From: Desulfomonilaceae bacterium
Lineage (GTDB): Bacteria; Desulfobacterota; Desulfomonilia; Desulfomonilales; Desulfomonilaceae
Reading direction: 5' to 3'
Length of the DNA stretch: 64,000 bases
Assembly: GCA_041662605.1 (NCBI GenBank)
Contig: JBAZSD010000001.1
Coordinates: forward strand, 124,001-188,000
The notes under the pieces were generated by a model, which saw only the letters and a program-made list of their open reading frames with translations, did no database searches and was not told the origin of the DNA. A program made the position numbers and the translations under genes. Of the stretch, positions 36,798-46,270 are shown piece by piece. Within the stretch, counting starts at the first letter, position 1. Every line of letters begins with the position of its first letter.

Positions 36798-37086
36798 TTG
36801 TCCACGTCCTTTCACAGTTTTCCATAACTCACAATTATTTTTCCCTAATTCCTGACGAGAACCTGGAAAAAGAGCTTCACATGAAACATGTTTTCCATTT
36901 TGATAAGCTATTATAGCATGTTATGACTTATTTGTGGAGATTTTTCAGAACTGAAAAGTATATGACTTCATTTCTCATTTTGAATAAGGCGTAACTTGTG
37001 GGTTTCAAGTTGCGCCGACCAAATAATAATCCTTGGGCCAACTGAATGGCTGGTAATTTTCTGTCGTCCTTACAAACGAATCAATA

Positions 37087-38487
37087 TCAATCGGCGCCCC
37101 GCCCTCTAAAAACTTCAAAAACAGTAAGGAAAAGTATCTTTAGATCCATGAACATGGAGTAGTTTGTGACATAATAAAGATCAAGGTGGGTGTTAAGGTG
37201 CATCGGCGCTTCATTTCTTCCTGAAATCTGCCACCAGCCTGTGATTCCAGGAGGTACAAGGATCCTTTGCCATTGCCATGCTTCGTATTCCTGTGTGATA
37301 AAGGGCTGCTCAGGACGAGGACCAACCATAGACATTTCTCCCTTAATCACATTGAAAAGTTGGGGTAATTCGTCCAAAGACCACCGGCGCAAGAATTTTC
37401 CTACTTTGGTAATTCGAGGATCATTTTTAAACTTGTAGATTTTTCGTCCTTGTCCGTCAATTTTAACACCCGAGAGATCAGGATCTTGAGCATTATCGAT
37501 CATGGTCCTGAATTTGTACATGGTAAAGAGTTTCCCGCCATTCCCAACTCTTTTGGCGAGAAAAACCACCGGGCCAGATGATTCAATTTTTATGGCTAAA
37601 GCTATCATTATAAACACAGGCCATATCAGGATCAGCGAAACGGTAGCGATTACAAGATCAAAAATCCGTTTGAACATCCTGTTCCAGCCATTGATGATCG
37701 GCTCAAGAATTCCCACCATTACAACATTGCCAATTCTTTCAATGTCCAATTCAATGAATGGTAGTTGAGAATAATTTTGAGCCAGAAAAAGTCTGACAGG
37801 GATCCTGATCAATTCCATGACCAATGGCCGCAGCGCCGATAAGCTGGACGTATCGAGTGACATAATAACTATGTCGATCTGGTTTTCTCTCACTATCTTC
37901 GGTAAATGTTCCGCTGTTCCAAGAAATGGAGCCTGCAACTCGACGTCTTTCGGAGTTTCGAAATCCGAAAATCCCACTATCGTATAACCAGTCGTGAATT
38001 CTCTGAGAATCGCTGGGCTCAACCCTGATGAAGCTTTCAAATCCCCAAAAATAAGAACCCTTCCGACGCTGTTCCCGTTTTCCGTTCCGGCCATGATTGA
38101 CCACAGGATATATCGACAAACCGCAAGGGCCACAAAATTGGAAACACTAAAGTATATTACAAACAGCCGAGATATCTCTCTAAAAGAAAAATACAGTATC
38201 CCAACAAAAAACCAGCCCCACAAGGCGTAAGAAAGCACAAACGACATCATCTGAACAGACGGTCTTGGACGTTGCCTGAAATTATATACGCCAGAAAAGC
38301 CAAACACTATTAAAAGAGACAAGGGCGTTACAAAGTAGATTAAATGATGAGGAATAACCGACGGCGCTGCAATTTCCTGGCCCGGCAAAAAGGGCCTTAA
38401 ATTTGCCACAGCTAGAAGAGTCAACAGGGTAACCAAAAAGTCCGAAACGATCAGGGCTAGCTGATACCTATAATAAAGCTTGTACAT
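37087..38487 (-). CDS. Undecaprenyl-phosphate sugar-1-phosphate transferase (WbaP/ExoY-type)
   Basis: About 466 residues. The N-terminal half has four to five membrane helices and a CoA-binding-like domain; the C-terminal half is the bacterial sugar transferase catalytic domain, with FKRIFDLVIATVSLILIWP, the KFRTM motif, RWSLDELPQLFNVIKGEMS (landmark), VGPRPE and ITGWWQISGR. It starts exopolysaccharide or O-unit synthesis by moving a sugar phosphate to undecaprenyl phosphate. I favour the ATG at 38487 (MYKLYYRY); the frame stays open to a GTG at 38553 and neither has a strong ribosome-binding site. No glycosyltransferases flank it, so it is an orphan initiating enzyme here. Confidence 0.85.
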   Translation of the reverse strand: MYKLYYRYQLALIVSDFLVTLLTLLAVANLRPFLPGQEIAAPSVIPHHLIYFVTPLSLLIVFGFSGVYNFRQRPRPSVQMMSFVLSYALWGWFFVGILYFSFREISRLFVIYFSVSNFVALAVCRYILWSIMAGTENGNSVGRVLIFGDLKASSGLSPAILREFTTGYTIVGFSDFETPKDVELQAPFLGTAEHLPKIVRENQIDIVIMSLDTSSLSALRPLVMELIRIPVRLFLAQNYSQLPFIELDIERIGNVVMVGILEPIINGWNRMFKRIFDLVIATVSLILIWPVFIMIALAIKIESSGPVVFLAKRVGNGGKLFTMYKFRTMIDNAQDPDLSGVKIDGQGRKIYKFKNDPRITKVGKFLRRWSLDELPQLFNVIKGEMSMVGPRPEQPFITQEYEAWQWQRILVPPGITGWWQISGRNEAPMHLNTHLDLYYVTNYSMFMDLKILFLTVFEVFRGRGAD

Positions 38488-38758
38488 ATGTTTGATATAT
38501 CCGAAATCTCTTGCAGAATTTCTGAAACACACCACCTCGCAAATTGATAGCACGAATAAGACGTTCCATCCAGTGTCCGTTCTCCAAATTCATCTGGCTA
38601 CAGAATCTCAGCGTACGACCTTGGATAGCGTCGCATTCTTGTTCTGTCAATCTGATTGTAGTATTAAATTAGGCTGGCCGCTAATCATGTTATCTTCAGT
38701 TCGCGGCGCCGGCGCTAGAGGCGCCTGTGATGGAACCGCGAACAAGTCGATTATTAAT

Positions 38759-39256
38759 TCACATCTTGTCCATACTGGACGGCTTTCCCCCACTTTTCAT
38801 GTCTTCAGAGTTTTTGTCCTTTTCATCCATTTTTCCCTTCATCTTCATTTCCATCATTTTCATCATTGGGCTCGACATCTTCCCTTCAGGACCGAAAGGA
38901 GCGGCGTTTATTTTGGAGATCTGATCCGGTTTCAAAACTCCTCTGGCTTTCTTGGAAATTTCCTTGTCCAATTCTTTCAGTTTTTGAACCTGGTCGTAGG
39001 TAAGTCCTAATTCGTTGGCTCTGGCCAAAAGCGCCAGAGGAGAATAACTATCTCCCAGCATCATGGCTTGACCTTTTTGCGCATTAGCCATCATGGGACA
39101 CATCATATTGTGACTCATCTCCGGTTTTGCGGAATGAACCGTTTCTTCCGCAGAAGTTTCAGGCTTGGGCTTGGTTTCCTGGTGTTCCGCCGCTAACGCC
39201 AAAGGAACGATTGCCACCCATAAAATGACTGTCAAAACGATTAAATGCTTTTTCAT
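38759..39256 (-). CDS. Exported Met/His-rich protein, CpxP/Spy-like
   Basis: A 165-residue exported protein: signal peptide ending LALAA, a low-complexity region with MSHNMMCPMM, a helical middle (LTYDQVQKLKELDKEISKK and a later LKPDQISKI) that resembles the LTxxQ-type periplasmic metal-sensor or Spy/CpxP fold, and a Met/Lys-rich tail with eleven methionines in about the last 45 residues. Methionine clusters suggest copper or other soft-metal binding. GGAAGGA precedes the ATG. It follows the ScpB-like gene by 47 bases in the same direction and might be co-transcribed, but the function seems unrelated. Confidence 0.6.
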   Translation of the reverse strand: MKKHLIVLTVILWVAIVPLALAAEHQETKPKPETSAEETVHSAKPEMSHNMMCPMMANAQKGQAMMLGDSYSPLALLARANELGLTYDQVQKLKELDKEISKKARGVLKPDQISKINAAPFGPEGKMSSPMMKMMEMKMKGKMDEKDKNSEDMKSGGKPSSMDKM

Positions 39257-39303
39257 GGTTCCTTCCTTTCCTTAAGTTTTCTGCCTCCACTGAAAGGCTA
39301 TTT

Positions 39304-40113
39304 TCACTGATCCTGAAATTGGGGAATACGCTTTTCAAAAAATGCATGGACACCTTCAGAGAAATCGTTGCTCCGATAGGCCTCTCGCCGTAATTGCTGT
39401 ATCTCCTCGAAGTCGTCGGGACTGAGCGACGGTCCGTCAGTCAACTTCCTCAACTGAACTTTAAGGAGTCGAATAACCTTCGGCGCTCGTGAGGCGATTG
39501 TTTCAGCAATCTTAAAAGTTGTGTTTTCAAGGTCTTCCGGCTCTACCAACCGATTGAGCAACCCGAAACGAGAAGCGTCTTCCGCTGAAAGTGGTTCGGC
39601 AGTGAAGAGCATCGCTTTGACAACATGGAGAGGCAACACGCCGAGAAAGTGAGTAAGACCGGCCGCGTCATACGCCAGCCCAATCTTAGCGGGGGTGATT
39701 GCAAAAGAAGTCGAAGTCGCTCCAACTACCAGGTCGCAAGTCATTGCAAGATCGCATGCTCCACCCCATACGCTACCCTCGATCATGCTTATTACTGGAA
39801 CTGGGAATCTTCTGACCCGATGCAGGAGTCGTTCAAACGGGATATTCCAGGTGAGCGGATCCTGGCCGTCAAGAGGGATTTCTTTCATATTGTGTCCGGC
39901 AGACCATACTTTGGCTTTCGGGTAAGCTCTCAGGATCACTACACGAACAGCTTTATTCTCGAACTCATCCAATGCGTTGAGTACTCCCGAAACCAGTTCG
40001 GAACTCAGGCAGTTCGCCTGATGGGGATTGTTCATGGTTACGATTCCAATATTGCTATCCCTGAGTTGGCTTTGCACTATGCAGGCAGAGTCTTGCGCTG
40101 CGACGTCATCCAT
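39304..40113 (-). CDS. Methylmalonyl-CoA decarboxylase, ScpB/YgfG-like
   Basis: A 269-residue crotonase-family protein that closely follows E. coli YgfG (ScpB), which decarboxylates (R)-methylmalonyl-CoA to propionyl-CoA without biotin. Matching stretches include SAGHNMKEIP (active-site His), SMIEGSVWGGAC, TPAKIGLAYDAAG (active-site Tyr) and the tail FEEIQQLRREAY. Both catalytic residues of the E. coli enzyme are present. AAGGAGA precedes the ATG. It is the third gene of a run with a class III CoA-transferase and a MatB-like synthetase, 45 bases downstream of the transferase, so malonyl- or methylmalonyl-CoA is the likely substrate. Confidence 0.8.
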   Translation of the reverse strand: MDDVAAQDSACIVQSQLRDSNIGIVTMNNPHQANCLSSELVSGVLNALDEFENKAVRVVILRAYPKAKVWSAGHNMKEIPLDGQDPLTWNIPFERLLHRVRRFPVPVISMIEGSVWGGACDLAMTCDLVVGATSTSFAITPAKIGLAYDAAGLTHFLGVLPLHVVKAMLFTAEPLSAEDASRFGLLNRLVEPEDLENTTFKIAETIASRAPKVIRLLKVQLRKLTDGPSLSPDDFEEIQQLRREAYRSNDFSEGVHAFFEKRIPQFQDQ

Positions 40114-40158
40114 ATTTAGGTCTCCTTTTCTGATTTTTGACCCATTAAATGTAAATTA

Positions 40159-41304
40159 TTACTTGAAATAATCTCTAATCTCATCATTGTTAGCGCCCAA
40201 TACGGGCGGAGGAGCGCTAGCGCAAGAAGAATCAAAACTCCCGAACTTGATTGGATTACCTGGAAACTGTCGGGCGCCAACAGTAACGATCATGTCGCGC
40301 TCTATGATTTGCCGCATTTGTTCCGCTTCCGTCACAGACTGTACTAGTCCTGCTGGAATGCCGGATGCCTGCAACTTTTCCGACCAAACGGCTGCGGGTC
40401 GAGTCTTTAGAACCTTTTCCATAGCTTCTTTTAAGGACACCTGGTTTTCCATTCGGTTCTCGTTGGTGGCGTACATTGGGTCTGTCTTGGCTTCTTTCAG
40501 GCTCAAAGTGTCGCACAGTTTTCCGAACAGATGGTCATTCCCGCAACAAATCGCCAGCATGCGGTCAGCGCATTGATAAGCGTCGAAAGGACAAATAGAT
40601 GGGTGAGCATTCCCGATTCTTTTTGGATCTATATGTTCCGCCAATGCATCCATCAGTCCATGTTCGAGAAGAGTAAAAGTCCCGTCCAGCATAGCCACAT
40701 CTACGGTTGTGCCTTTTCCCGTTTTCTGGCGTCCCACCAGCGCCGTGGTAATGGCTGAATACGCAAAGAGTCCGGCCGTGAGATCGGAAATCGATGTTCC
40801 TACCCTCGTCGGCTTACCATCAGGAAACCCTGTAACGCTCATTAAACCGCTCAATGCCTGGACCACCGTGTCGTATGCAGGTTCAAGTTTCATGGGCCCT
40901 GTTTGTCCAAATCCAGATATAGAGCAGACAATTAGGTGTGGATATTGTTTAACGAGTTCATCTGGGGCCATGCCAAGCCGTTCCATTGTTCCAGGCCTAA
41001 AATTTTCCACAACTACGTCGGCTTTGGAAATCATCTTTTTTGCGAAATCCAAATCGTCAGCGTCTTTAAGGTTTAGAGTTATACTCTCCTTGCCTCGATT
41101 CACGAATTCAAAATAGACAGAAGATTTATCCTCGTAAAATGGGCCAAAAGCCCTGCTGTCATCTCCGGTCCCTGTTTTTTCAATTTTAATCACCCGTGCG
41201 CCTTGGTCCGCTAGCATCATCGTACAAAAAGGCCCACTCAGGACATGGGTAAAATCGATGACCAGGATGCCACTCAAGGGTTTGCTGTTAAGATGCTGGC
41301 TCAT
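40159..41304 (-). CDS. Class III CoA-transferase (CaiB/BaiF family)
   Basis: A 381-residue family III CoA-transferase. It begins with PLSGILVIDFTHVLSGPF and MLADQGARVIKIE, both family hallmarks, and the catalytic aspartate is expected in TSISDLTAGL near residue 170. Such enzymes move CoA between acids such as succinate, formate/oxalate or acyl-carnitine. I use the ATG at 41304 because GGAGGATTTA lies just before it; the in-frame TTG at 41319 is inside that site. It lies between a MatB-like synthetase (34 bases upstream) and an ScpB-like decarboxylase, suggesting CoA exchange onto a dicarboxylic acid. Confidence 0.85.
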   Translation of the reverse strand: MSQHLNSKPLSGILVIDFTHVLSGPFCTMMLADQGARVIKIEKTGTGDDSRAFGPFYEDKSSVYFEFVNRGKESITLNLKDADDLDFAKKMISKADVVVENFRPGTMERLGMAPDELVKQYPHLIVCSISGFGQTGPMKLEPAYDTVVQALSGLMSVTGFPDGKPTRVGTSISDLTAGLFAYSAITTALVGRQKTGKGTTVDVAMLDGTFTLLEHGLMDALAEHIDPKRIGNAHPSICPFDAYQCADRMLAICCGNDHLFGKLCDTLSLKEAKTDPMYATNENRMENQVSLKEAMEKVLKTRPAAVWSEKLQASGIPAGLVQSVTEAEQMRQIIERDMIVTVGARQFPGNPIKFGSFDSSCASAPPPVLGANNDEIRDYFK

Positions 41305-41338
41305 TAAATCCTCCTTCAATTCATCTAATATAATTCTC

Positions 41339-42877
41339 TCATTTATGGTTATCTTGAGAGTATTTCTCTATAAGCGCATTCTTTTGAATCTTACCCATGG
41401 CGTTCCTGGGTAAGGCGTCTATCCGAAACACTATTTTGGGGCACTTATATCCTGCAATCCGCTCTTTGCAGAACGGGATGAGATCTTCGGTGGAGTTCTG
41501 AGTCTCATCTTTCATAACCACGAATGCAGCTACCTTTTCTCCAAAATCCTCATCTGGCAACCCCACCACCGCTGCTTCCTTGACTGAGTTATGGCTTTCC
41601 AGAACGTTCTCGATTTCTTTTGGATAGATATTATATCCGCCGGAAATGATGAGTTCCTTTGATCTCCCAACAATATAGAGCCGCCCGCTATCCATTGGAT
41701 CCTGAATACCAAGGTCTCCAGTCCTGAACCACATGTCCTCAAAAGATTCCGCTGTTTTTTCAGGCATCTGCCAGTAACCTCTGAAAACGTTGTCTCCCCG
41801 TATCCAGACTTCCCCTACATCCCCTGGGACAACGTCGTCATGACACTCGGTAACCACCCGGACCTCCACTCCAGGGAGTGGATAGCCCACGCTCTTTGCT
41901 TTTCTAGCTGCGGGTTCGATAGGGTTGGACGCAATCATTTGGGCCTCTGTCATACCGTAACGCTCCAGGATGCGGAAGCCCGTGGCTTGTTCAAAACGGT
42001 TGAAGAGAGTTTCCATCAATGGGGCCGAGCCTGAAATGAAAACTCTTATCGAACTCAAATCAGCCTTTGGCTCCATCATTTGCCACTGGTCAAGGAGACG
42101 GCTATAAATTGTGGGCACACCCATGAGGATAGTGCATTTTTCCTTTTCGATGGTTTTCCACGTTTTGATGGGATCAAATCTTTCGTGCATAATGATGGTT
42201 GCGCCGGCGTACAGGCCGCCATGAAGCGCCACAAACAGGCCGTGTACATGAAATAGCGGCAGGACATGCAAGAGGACGTCGCTGTCGGACCAGTTCCAGA
42301 CCTGGTGAAGAGCCTTCATATTCGAAACAAGATTTCTGTGGCTCAGCACGGCTCCCTTTGACTTGCCGGTGGTACCGGAAGTGTATAGGATCATCGCTAA
42401 GTCATCTCCGGTGGTCGGGTAGACTCTCTCGAAGTTTGGGTCCGTCTTGTCTAACTCCGTTGTGAGCCTCATACTTAGAGATTCATCGGCAGGTTCCACC
42501 AGAACCGTGACTACCTGGTTCAACTCATCAAGAACTTCCCTAGACCTCGTAAAGCGTTCTGTATCGGTGAAAAATAGATGACTACCGGAGTCTGATAGAA
42601 AGTAATTGATCTCTTCAGACTTGTAATCGGAATTGAGCGGTAGGACTACGCCACCTATGGACATAACCGCCAGTTCCAGGAAAATAAATTCCATCCGTTT
42701 GGGTAGTTGAATTGCGACACGATCTCCGCTTCTAACCCCAAGTCGCACAAGCAAACCTGAGTATCGCCGGACCTGACTGTCCAGCTCGTTGTATGTATAG
42801 CTCTTGTCCTCAAAGATTATGGCGGGCTTATCGCCATACCGGCGGGCGGTCTGGGAAATTGTCCGAGCGAGATTCAT
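41339..42877 (-). CDS. Acyl-CoA synthetase, malonyl-CoA synthetase (MatB)-like
   Basis: A 512-residue AMP-forming acyl-CoA synthetase. Motifs in order: YTSGTTGKSKGAVLSH (P-loop-like), YGMTEAQMIASNP, GYWQMPEKT, WFRTGDLG, GGYNIYPKEIE, and PRNAMGKIQKNAL with the catalytic lysine. The spacing and wording of the second half follow MatB/ACSF3 malonyl- and methylmalonyl-CoA synthetases closely. Upstream of a CoA-transferase and a methylmalonyl-CoA decarboxylase-like gene, it would activate malonate or methylmalonate in the cytoplasm. Other short-chain acids are possible. It is the first gene of the three-gene run. Confidence 0.75.
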   Translation of the reverse strand: MNLARTISQTARRYGDKPAIIFEDKSYTYNELDSQVRRYSGLLVRLGVRSGDRVAIQLPKRMEFIFLELAVMSIGGVVLPLNSDYKSEEINYFLSDSGSHLFFTDTERFTRSREVLDELNQVVTVLVEPADESLSMRLTTELDKTDPNFERVYPTTGDDLAMILYTSGTTGKSKGAVLSHRNLVSNMKALHQVWNWSDSDVLLHVLPLFHVHGLFVALHGGLYAGATIIMHERFDPIKTWKTIEKEKCTILMGVPTIYSRLLDQWQMMEPKADLSSIRVFISGSAPLMETLFNRFEQATGFRILERYGMTEAQMIASNPIEPAARKAKSVGYPLPGVEVRVVTECHDDVVPGDVGEVWIRGDNVFRGYWQMPEKTAESFEDMWFRTGDLGIQDPMDSGRLYIVGRSKELIISGGYNIYPKEIENVLESHNSVKEAAVVGLPDEDFGEKVAAFVVMKDETQNSTEDLIPFCKERIAGYKCPKIVFRIDALPRNAMGKIQKNALIEKYSQDNHK

Positions 42878-43017
42878 GGTCTAGGGCCTCTGTCTCTAAC
42901 GAAAATAGTCATCGGCTGATAGCCATTGACCTTATTTTTTAGCGTTTTGAACAAATTAGATACCGGGTATTGTTACCCTGGATTCCATATAACTTGCTCC
43001 GGGATTATTTACAGATA

Positions 43018-43045
43018 TTGTCTTGAAAAACTTAACGGTTATATA
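43018..43045 (+). promoter_or_regulatory. Candidate sigma-70 promoter for the Moco oxidoreductase gene
   Basis: TTGTCT at 43018-43023 and TATATA at 43040-43045, spacer 16, about 120 bases upstream of the ATG at 43167. The hyphenated repeat GGGTA-TTGT-TACCC at about 42965-42978 lies just upstream, between this gene and the divergent synthetase operon. Confidence 0.35.
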
Positions 43046-43166
43046 AGTATATAAACTGCTCTTGGAAAGTAAATAGAGATGAGCGTAGGACATGCCCAGA
43101 CTATGAGAGGGGACCACACACACCCATACGTTAGATCCGGGTAGGTTCAATAATTTTGGGGATTGT

Positions 43167-43892
43167 ATGATGTTTCGGTTCAAGTTGGACAAGTTTTGGT
43201 TAGGTAGTCCCTATTCAAGGAGCGCAATTTTGAGAAACAGAAGAGATTTTTTAAAATTAGTCAGTGAATGGTTTTGTGGGTTGAGCCTTGCATCTAATCT
43301 ACCAGGTGTTTTCATGCAAGAAACCAATGCTCAAAGTAACCAGGAAATGATTCCCGAAAGCGTTGATTCTTCTGACCTGAAAAACCGGAACCCCAAAGAT
43401 GTAGCTACGGACAATCTGAAAATAACCCCTCTCAATAATTTCGGAACGATGGGTATGGATGACTACCGCCCAGAGATAAAAGATTGGAGATTCCTCGTGG
43501 ACGGACATGTGGAAAAAGCCCTTAGGCTTACCTACGAGGAGTTGTTGTCTCTCGATTCGATAGAGAGGCCTGCTCTATTGATTTGTCCGGGCTTTTTCGC
43601 CAACTATGGGCTCTGGAAAGGTGTCTCTGTGAAAACTCTGTTTAAATTGGCCTCACCTAAACATGGGGTAACTCATGTAACCTTTCGAGGACCTGAAGGA
43701 CCTTATGAGAAAGTAACTCGTGCGCCGATTAATGATGCGCTGACGGATAAAGTCTTTGTAGCTTATCAGGTAAACGGCGAGAAACTCCCTCAAAAACACG
43801 GGTTCCCTCTCCGGCTGGTCGCAGAAGGCTATTACGGTTACGACTGGGTAAAATATGTATACAAGATGACGGTCGATTCTATCGAAACTTAG
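43167..43892 (+). CDS. Molybdopterin-dependent oxidoreductase, sulfite oxidase/YedY-like fold
   Basis: A 241-residue protein with the sulfite-oxidase-type Moco-binding domain. Residues 24-30 carry a twin-arginine motif (NRRDFLK) before a weakly hydrophobic stretch, so Tat export to the periplasm is likely. The molybdenum-ligating cysteine is expected in LLICPGF; WKGVSVKTLFKLA and GFPLRLVAEGYYGYDWVKY are typical later blocks. It lacks the haem and dimerization domains of full sulfite oxidases. It is a single gene, divergent from the synthetase operon and convergent with the flavoprotein gene. Substrate unknown. Confidence 0.75.
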   Translation: MMFRFKLDKFWLGSPYSRSAILRNRRDFLKLVSEWFCGLSLASNLPGVFMQETNAQSNQEMIPESVDSSDLKNRNPKDVATDNLKITPLNNFGTMGMDDYRPEIKDWRFLVDGHVEKALRLTYEELLSLDSIERPALLICPGFFANYGLWKGVSVKTLFKLASPKHGVTHVTFRGPEGPYEKVTRAPINDALTDKVFVAYQVNGEKLPQKHGFPLRLVAEGYYGYDWVKYVYKMTVDSIET

Positions 43893-43908
43893 CAGGATCT
43901 CTACTTAC

Positions 43909-43939
43909 GGGGCCACTCTCCACAGTGTTTGTGGCGCCC
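43909..43939. terminator. Hairpin between convergent genes
   Basis: GGGGCCAC (43909-43916) pairs with GTGGCGCCC (43931-43939) with one bulged base, sited exactly between the convergent Moco and flavoprotein genes. It may act as a bidirectional terminator; there is no long T-run. Confidence 0.45.
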
Positions 43940-44539
43940 TCACAGTTCTGCCGGATTGAATCCCATTGAGACTATGGTTTCCAAATCATGCGCTTGGTTC
44001 CTACTCTTGAGATATTGAGCCAGTCTGATTCGAATTTCGGAACTCTTGTATTGCCATAAATCACTCTTGGCTGAGATGGATGTAGGTTTGATCTCCACAA
44101 CTATGCAAGCGGCGTATCCGTTCATTTCTTCGCTTTCAAACTCATGACCGGAATGACGTTCGTGTTTGCCGATAAGAGCGTTTAGGGATTCGACCTTGAG
44201 GGGACCATCCTCGACAACGCTTGCTTTCCCCCGTATGATCACTGAATGGTAGAATTGGTGAACCTGGCAAATCCTACGGTCAGGATCAAAACCCGAGTCG
44301 ATGTACGCTAGTGGAATGTCCACCTCAAAACAGACATTTGGGTTTCGAGAGAGGTTGTCGAGCTTTTCTCCTTTCGGAGCCGAATGAAAATAAATGTTTC
44401 CCTTGTGATATACAAAATTTACCGGCGTAATGTACGGATATCCGTCTGCCCCCTCAGTGGCGATACGTCCGATCGTGGTTGCGCCTAGGATACGTTCTAT
44501 TTCTTTACAATCAGTTATTTCACATTGTTTACGTCTCAT
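43940..44539 (-). CDS. Pyridoxamine 5'-phosphate oxidase-family flavoprotein (Nim-like)
   Basis: About 199 residues of the FMN-binding split-barrel fold. It contains GRIATEGADGYPYITPVNFVY and IYFHSAPKGEKLDNLSRNPNVCFEVD (both named only as landmarks near residues 23-80), the usual pattern of NimA-like nitroimidazole-reductase relatives. It would reduce nitro or other small compounds in the cytoplasm, or bind haem or FMN in redox defence. I prefer the ATG at 44539, preceded by GGAG; the GTG at 44554 is the alternative. It may be co-transcribed after the MFS gene, whose stop lies 71 bases upstream. Confidence 0.8.
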   Translation of the reverse strand: MRRKQCEITDCKEIERILGATTIGRIATEGADGYPYITPVNFVYHKGNIYFHSAPKGEKLDNLSRNPNVCFEVDIPLAYIDSGFDPDRRICQVHQFYHSVIIRGKASVVEDGPLKVESLNALIGKHERHSGHEFESEEMNGYAACIVVEIKPTSISAKSDLWQYKSSEIRIRLAQYLKSRNQAHDLETIVSMGFNPAEL

Positions 44540-44610
44540 CTGAGTTGGCTCCACATTTTTCTTCTTAATGATGAGCTATATCAATAACATCTCATTGGAG
44601 CGCCTGTCCC

Positions 44611-46008
44611 TCATCCTCCAGCGCCATCCCTTAATTTTCCTCTTGCCAGAGAAGCAAATATCCCTAAAACACACAGCGCTGCGCATACCGTAAAGACTGC
44701 GTCAACGCTCTTCAAGAAGGCCGGATACAATTTAGGGGTTATTGGAACCCGGCCCATGGTCAGCGAAAAAGCCAGGGTAGCAATCCCCATGCTAAACATC
44801 TGTCCCAGCATACGCATGGAGCCTACCACGCCCGACGCAATACCATATGACTTTCTCTCCACAGAACTCAAAATTGCGTTCATGTTGGGCGATGAGAAAA
44901 GGCCAAAGCCAAATCCGACTATCAATAGATCTGAAACGATATAAAAAAGACTGGTTTCAAAGTCTAACAACGTTAACCCCAACAGACCAAAAGCAGTTAC
45001 CCCCATACCCACTGACGCAATTTTTTGAGGCTCGATTCTATCCGAGAGCTTTCCCGCAATTGGTGAACATGCGGCCATTGTCAGAGGTTGCGCAATGAGC
45101 ACGAGTCCGGCCATGCTCGGGTCAAATCCCTTAATGTATTGCAAATAGAGACTCAAAATAAACGTTATGGCAAATGTAGCGCTGTAATTTATTAGAGCGG
45201 CGAGGCTTGAGAATGCAAACGCTCTGTTCATTGTGAACATCGTAATGTCGAGAACAGGGAATTTGGTCCTCAGTTCCCACAAAATGAACAGGGCCAGAAC
45301 GATGCACCCCAAGCACAAGATGCTCACGCTCGTAACAGAAGGCGTCTCTGAAAGCCCGATCATGATTGCTGTGATCGATACCCCATACAAAAGAGAACCT
45401 AACAGGTCCAGCTTTTCACCTTTAGCATCGGCCCATTCTGATTTCAATCTGGTCACAGCCAAATAAGTCGTTAGTACGCCCATTGGGACCATTAATGCAA
45501 ATACACTTCTCCACCCATACATGTGGGTTAAGACTCCCCCGAGAAATGGACCTACGGATAAACCGATATAAACAGCCGCCACTATGATCCCAATGGCTTT
45601 GCCCCTTTCGGCAGCCGGAAACACTGACGTCGCAATGGCAATACCTGTGGCGAACATCATGGCGCTGCCCATCCCCTGCAAAATTCTGCACAGAATAAGC
45701 ATAGGAGCGTTTACGGCCAGGGCGGAGAGAAGTGAGGAGACTGTGAACACCAGGATACCAATGATGTAAATCTTCCTGCGCCCTAAAATGTCGCTTGCCT
45801 TCCCAAAGGGAACCAGAAAAACCGCTGCCGACAAGATATATGACGTTGCAAGCCAGGCAAGCAGGACGGCGTCGATATGGAATTCTTTTTGAATGGCTGG
45901 AAATGCCACATTCACTGATGACACCATCAGAGGCGTCAGCAGAGAGCTTGAAATAGCGACAAAAAGAACGGCTCGTTTTGAAGTTTGGTCAGTCGTGGGA
46001 ATTTTCAC
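44611..46008 (-). CDS. MFS transporter, DHA2-like drug/efflux type
   Basis: A 465-residue inner-membrane carrier with about 12-14 hydrophobic segments. The helix 2-3 loop signature appears as GKASDILGRRKIYIIG, and the antiporter-type segment in helix 5 as GLSVGPFLGGVLT. Both are typical of drug:H+ antiporters. The start is GTG without a strong ribosome-binding site. It is followed by the Nim-like flavoprotein gene in the same direction, a pairing consistent with detoxification. The substrate is unknown. Confidence 0.85.
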   Translation of the reverse strand: MKIPTTDQTSKRAVLFVAISSSLLTPLMVSSVNVAFPAIQKEFHIDAVLLAWLATSYILSAAVFLVPFGKASDILGRRKIYIIGILVFTVSSLLSALAVNAPMLILCRILQGMGSAMMFATGIAIATSVFPAAERGKAIGIIVAAVYIGLSVGPFLGGVLTHMYGWRSVFALMVPMGVLTTYLAVTRLKSEWADAKGEKLDLLGSLLYGVSITAIMIGLSETPSVTSVSILCLGCIVLALFILWELRTKFPVLDITMFTMNRAFAFSSLAALINYSATFAITFILSLYLQYIKGFDPSMAGLVLIAQPLTMAACSPIAGKLSDRIEPQKIASVGMGVTAFGLLGLTLLDFETSLFYIVSDLLIVGFGFGLFSSPNMNAILSSVERKSYGIASGVVGSMRMLGQMFSMGIATLAFSLTMGRVPITPKLYPAFLKSVDAVFTVCAALCVLGIFASLARGKLRDGAGG

Positions 46009-46270
46009 GTATTCTATTCACTAACCCCGCCAGGTCGGTAAACGGGTTCAAGCCATAAAATCCATTGCGGGACAAATTCTATGTAAGTCTAACATATTTT
46101 TGTTACCAGATTCATTATGCGATTGAACAGCGTTTTACCAGCCATTGGTCTGTAGATTCATAACAGCCCCCTGGAATATATTGGCCCTGAACGCTGAATA
46201 GTATTCGGCGATACCACATTGCCCGCTATCCTCGCCCCAACAAGAATAGCAAACACTCAGGATCCAGTGA

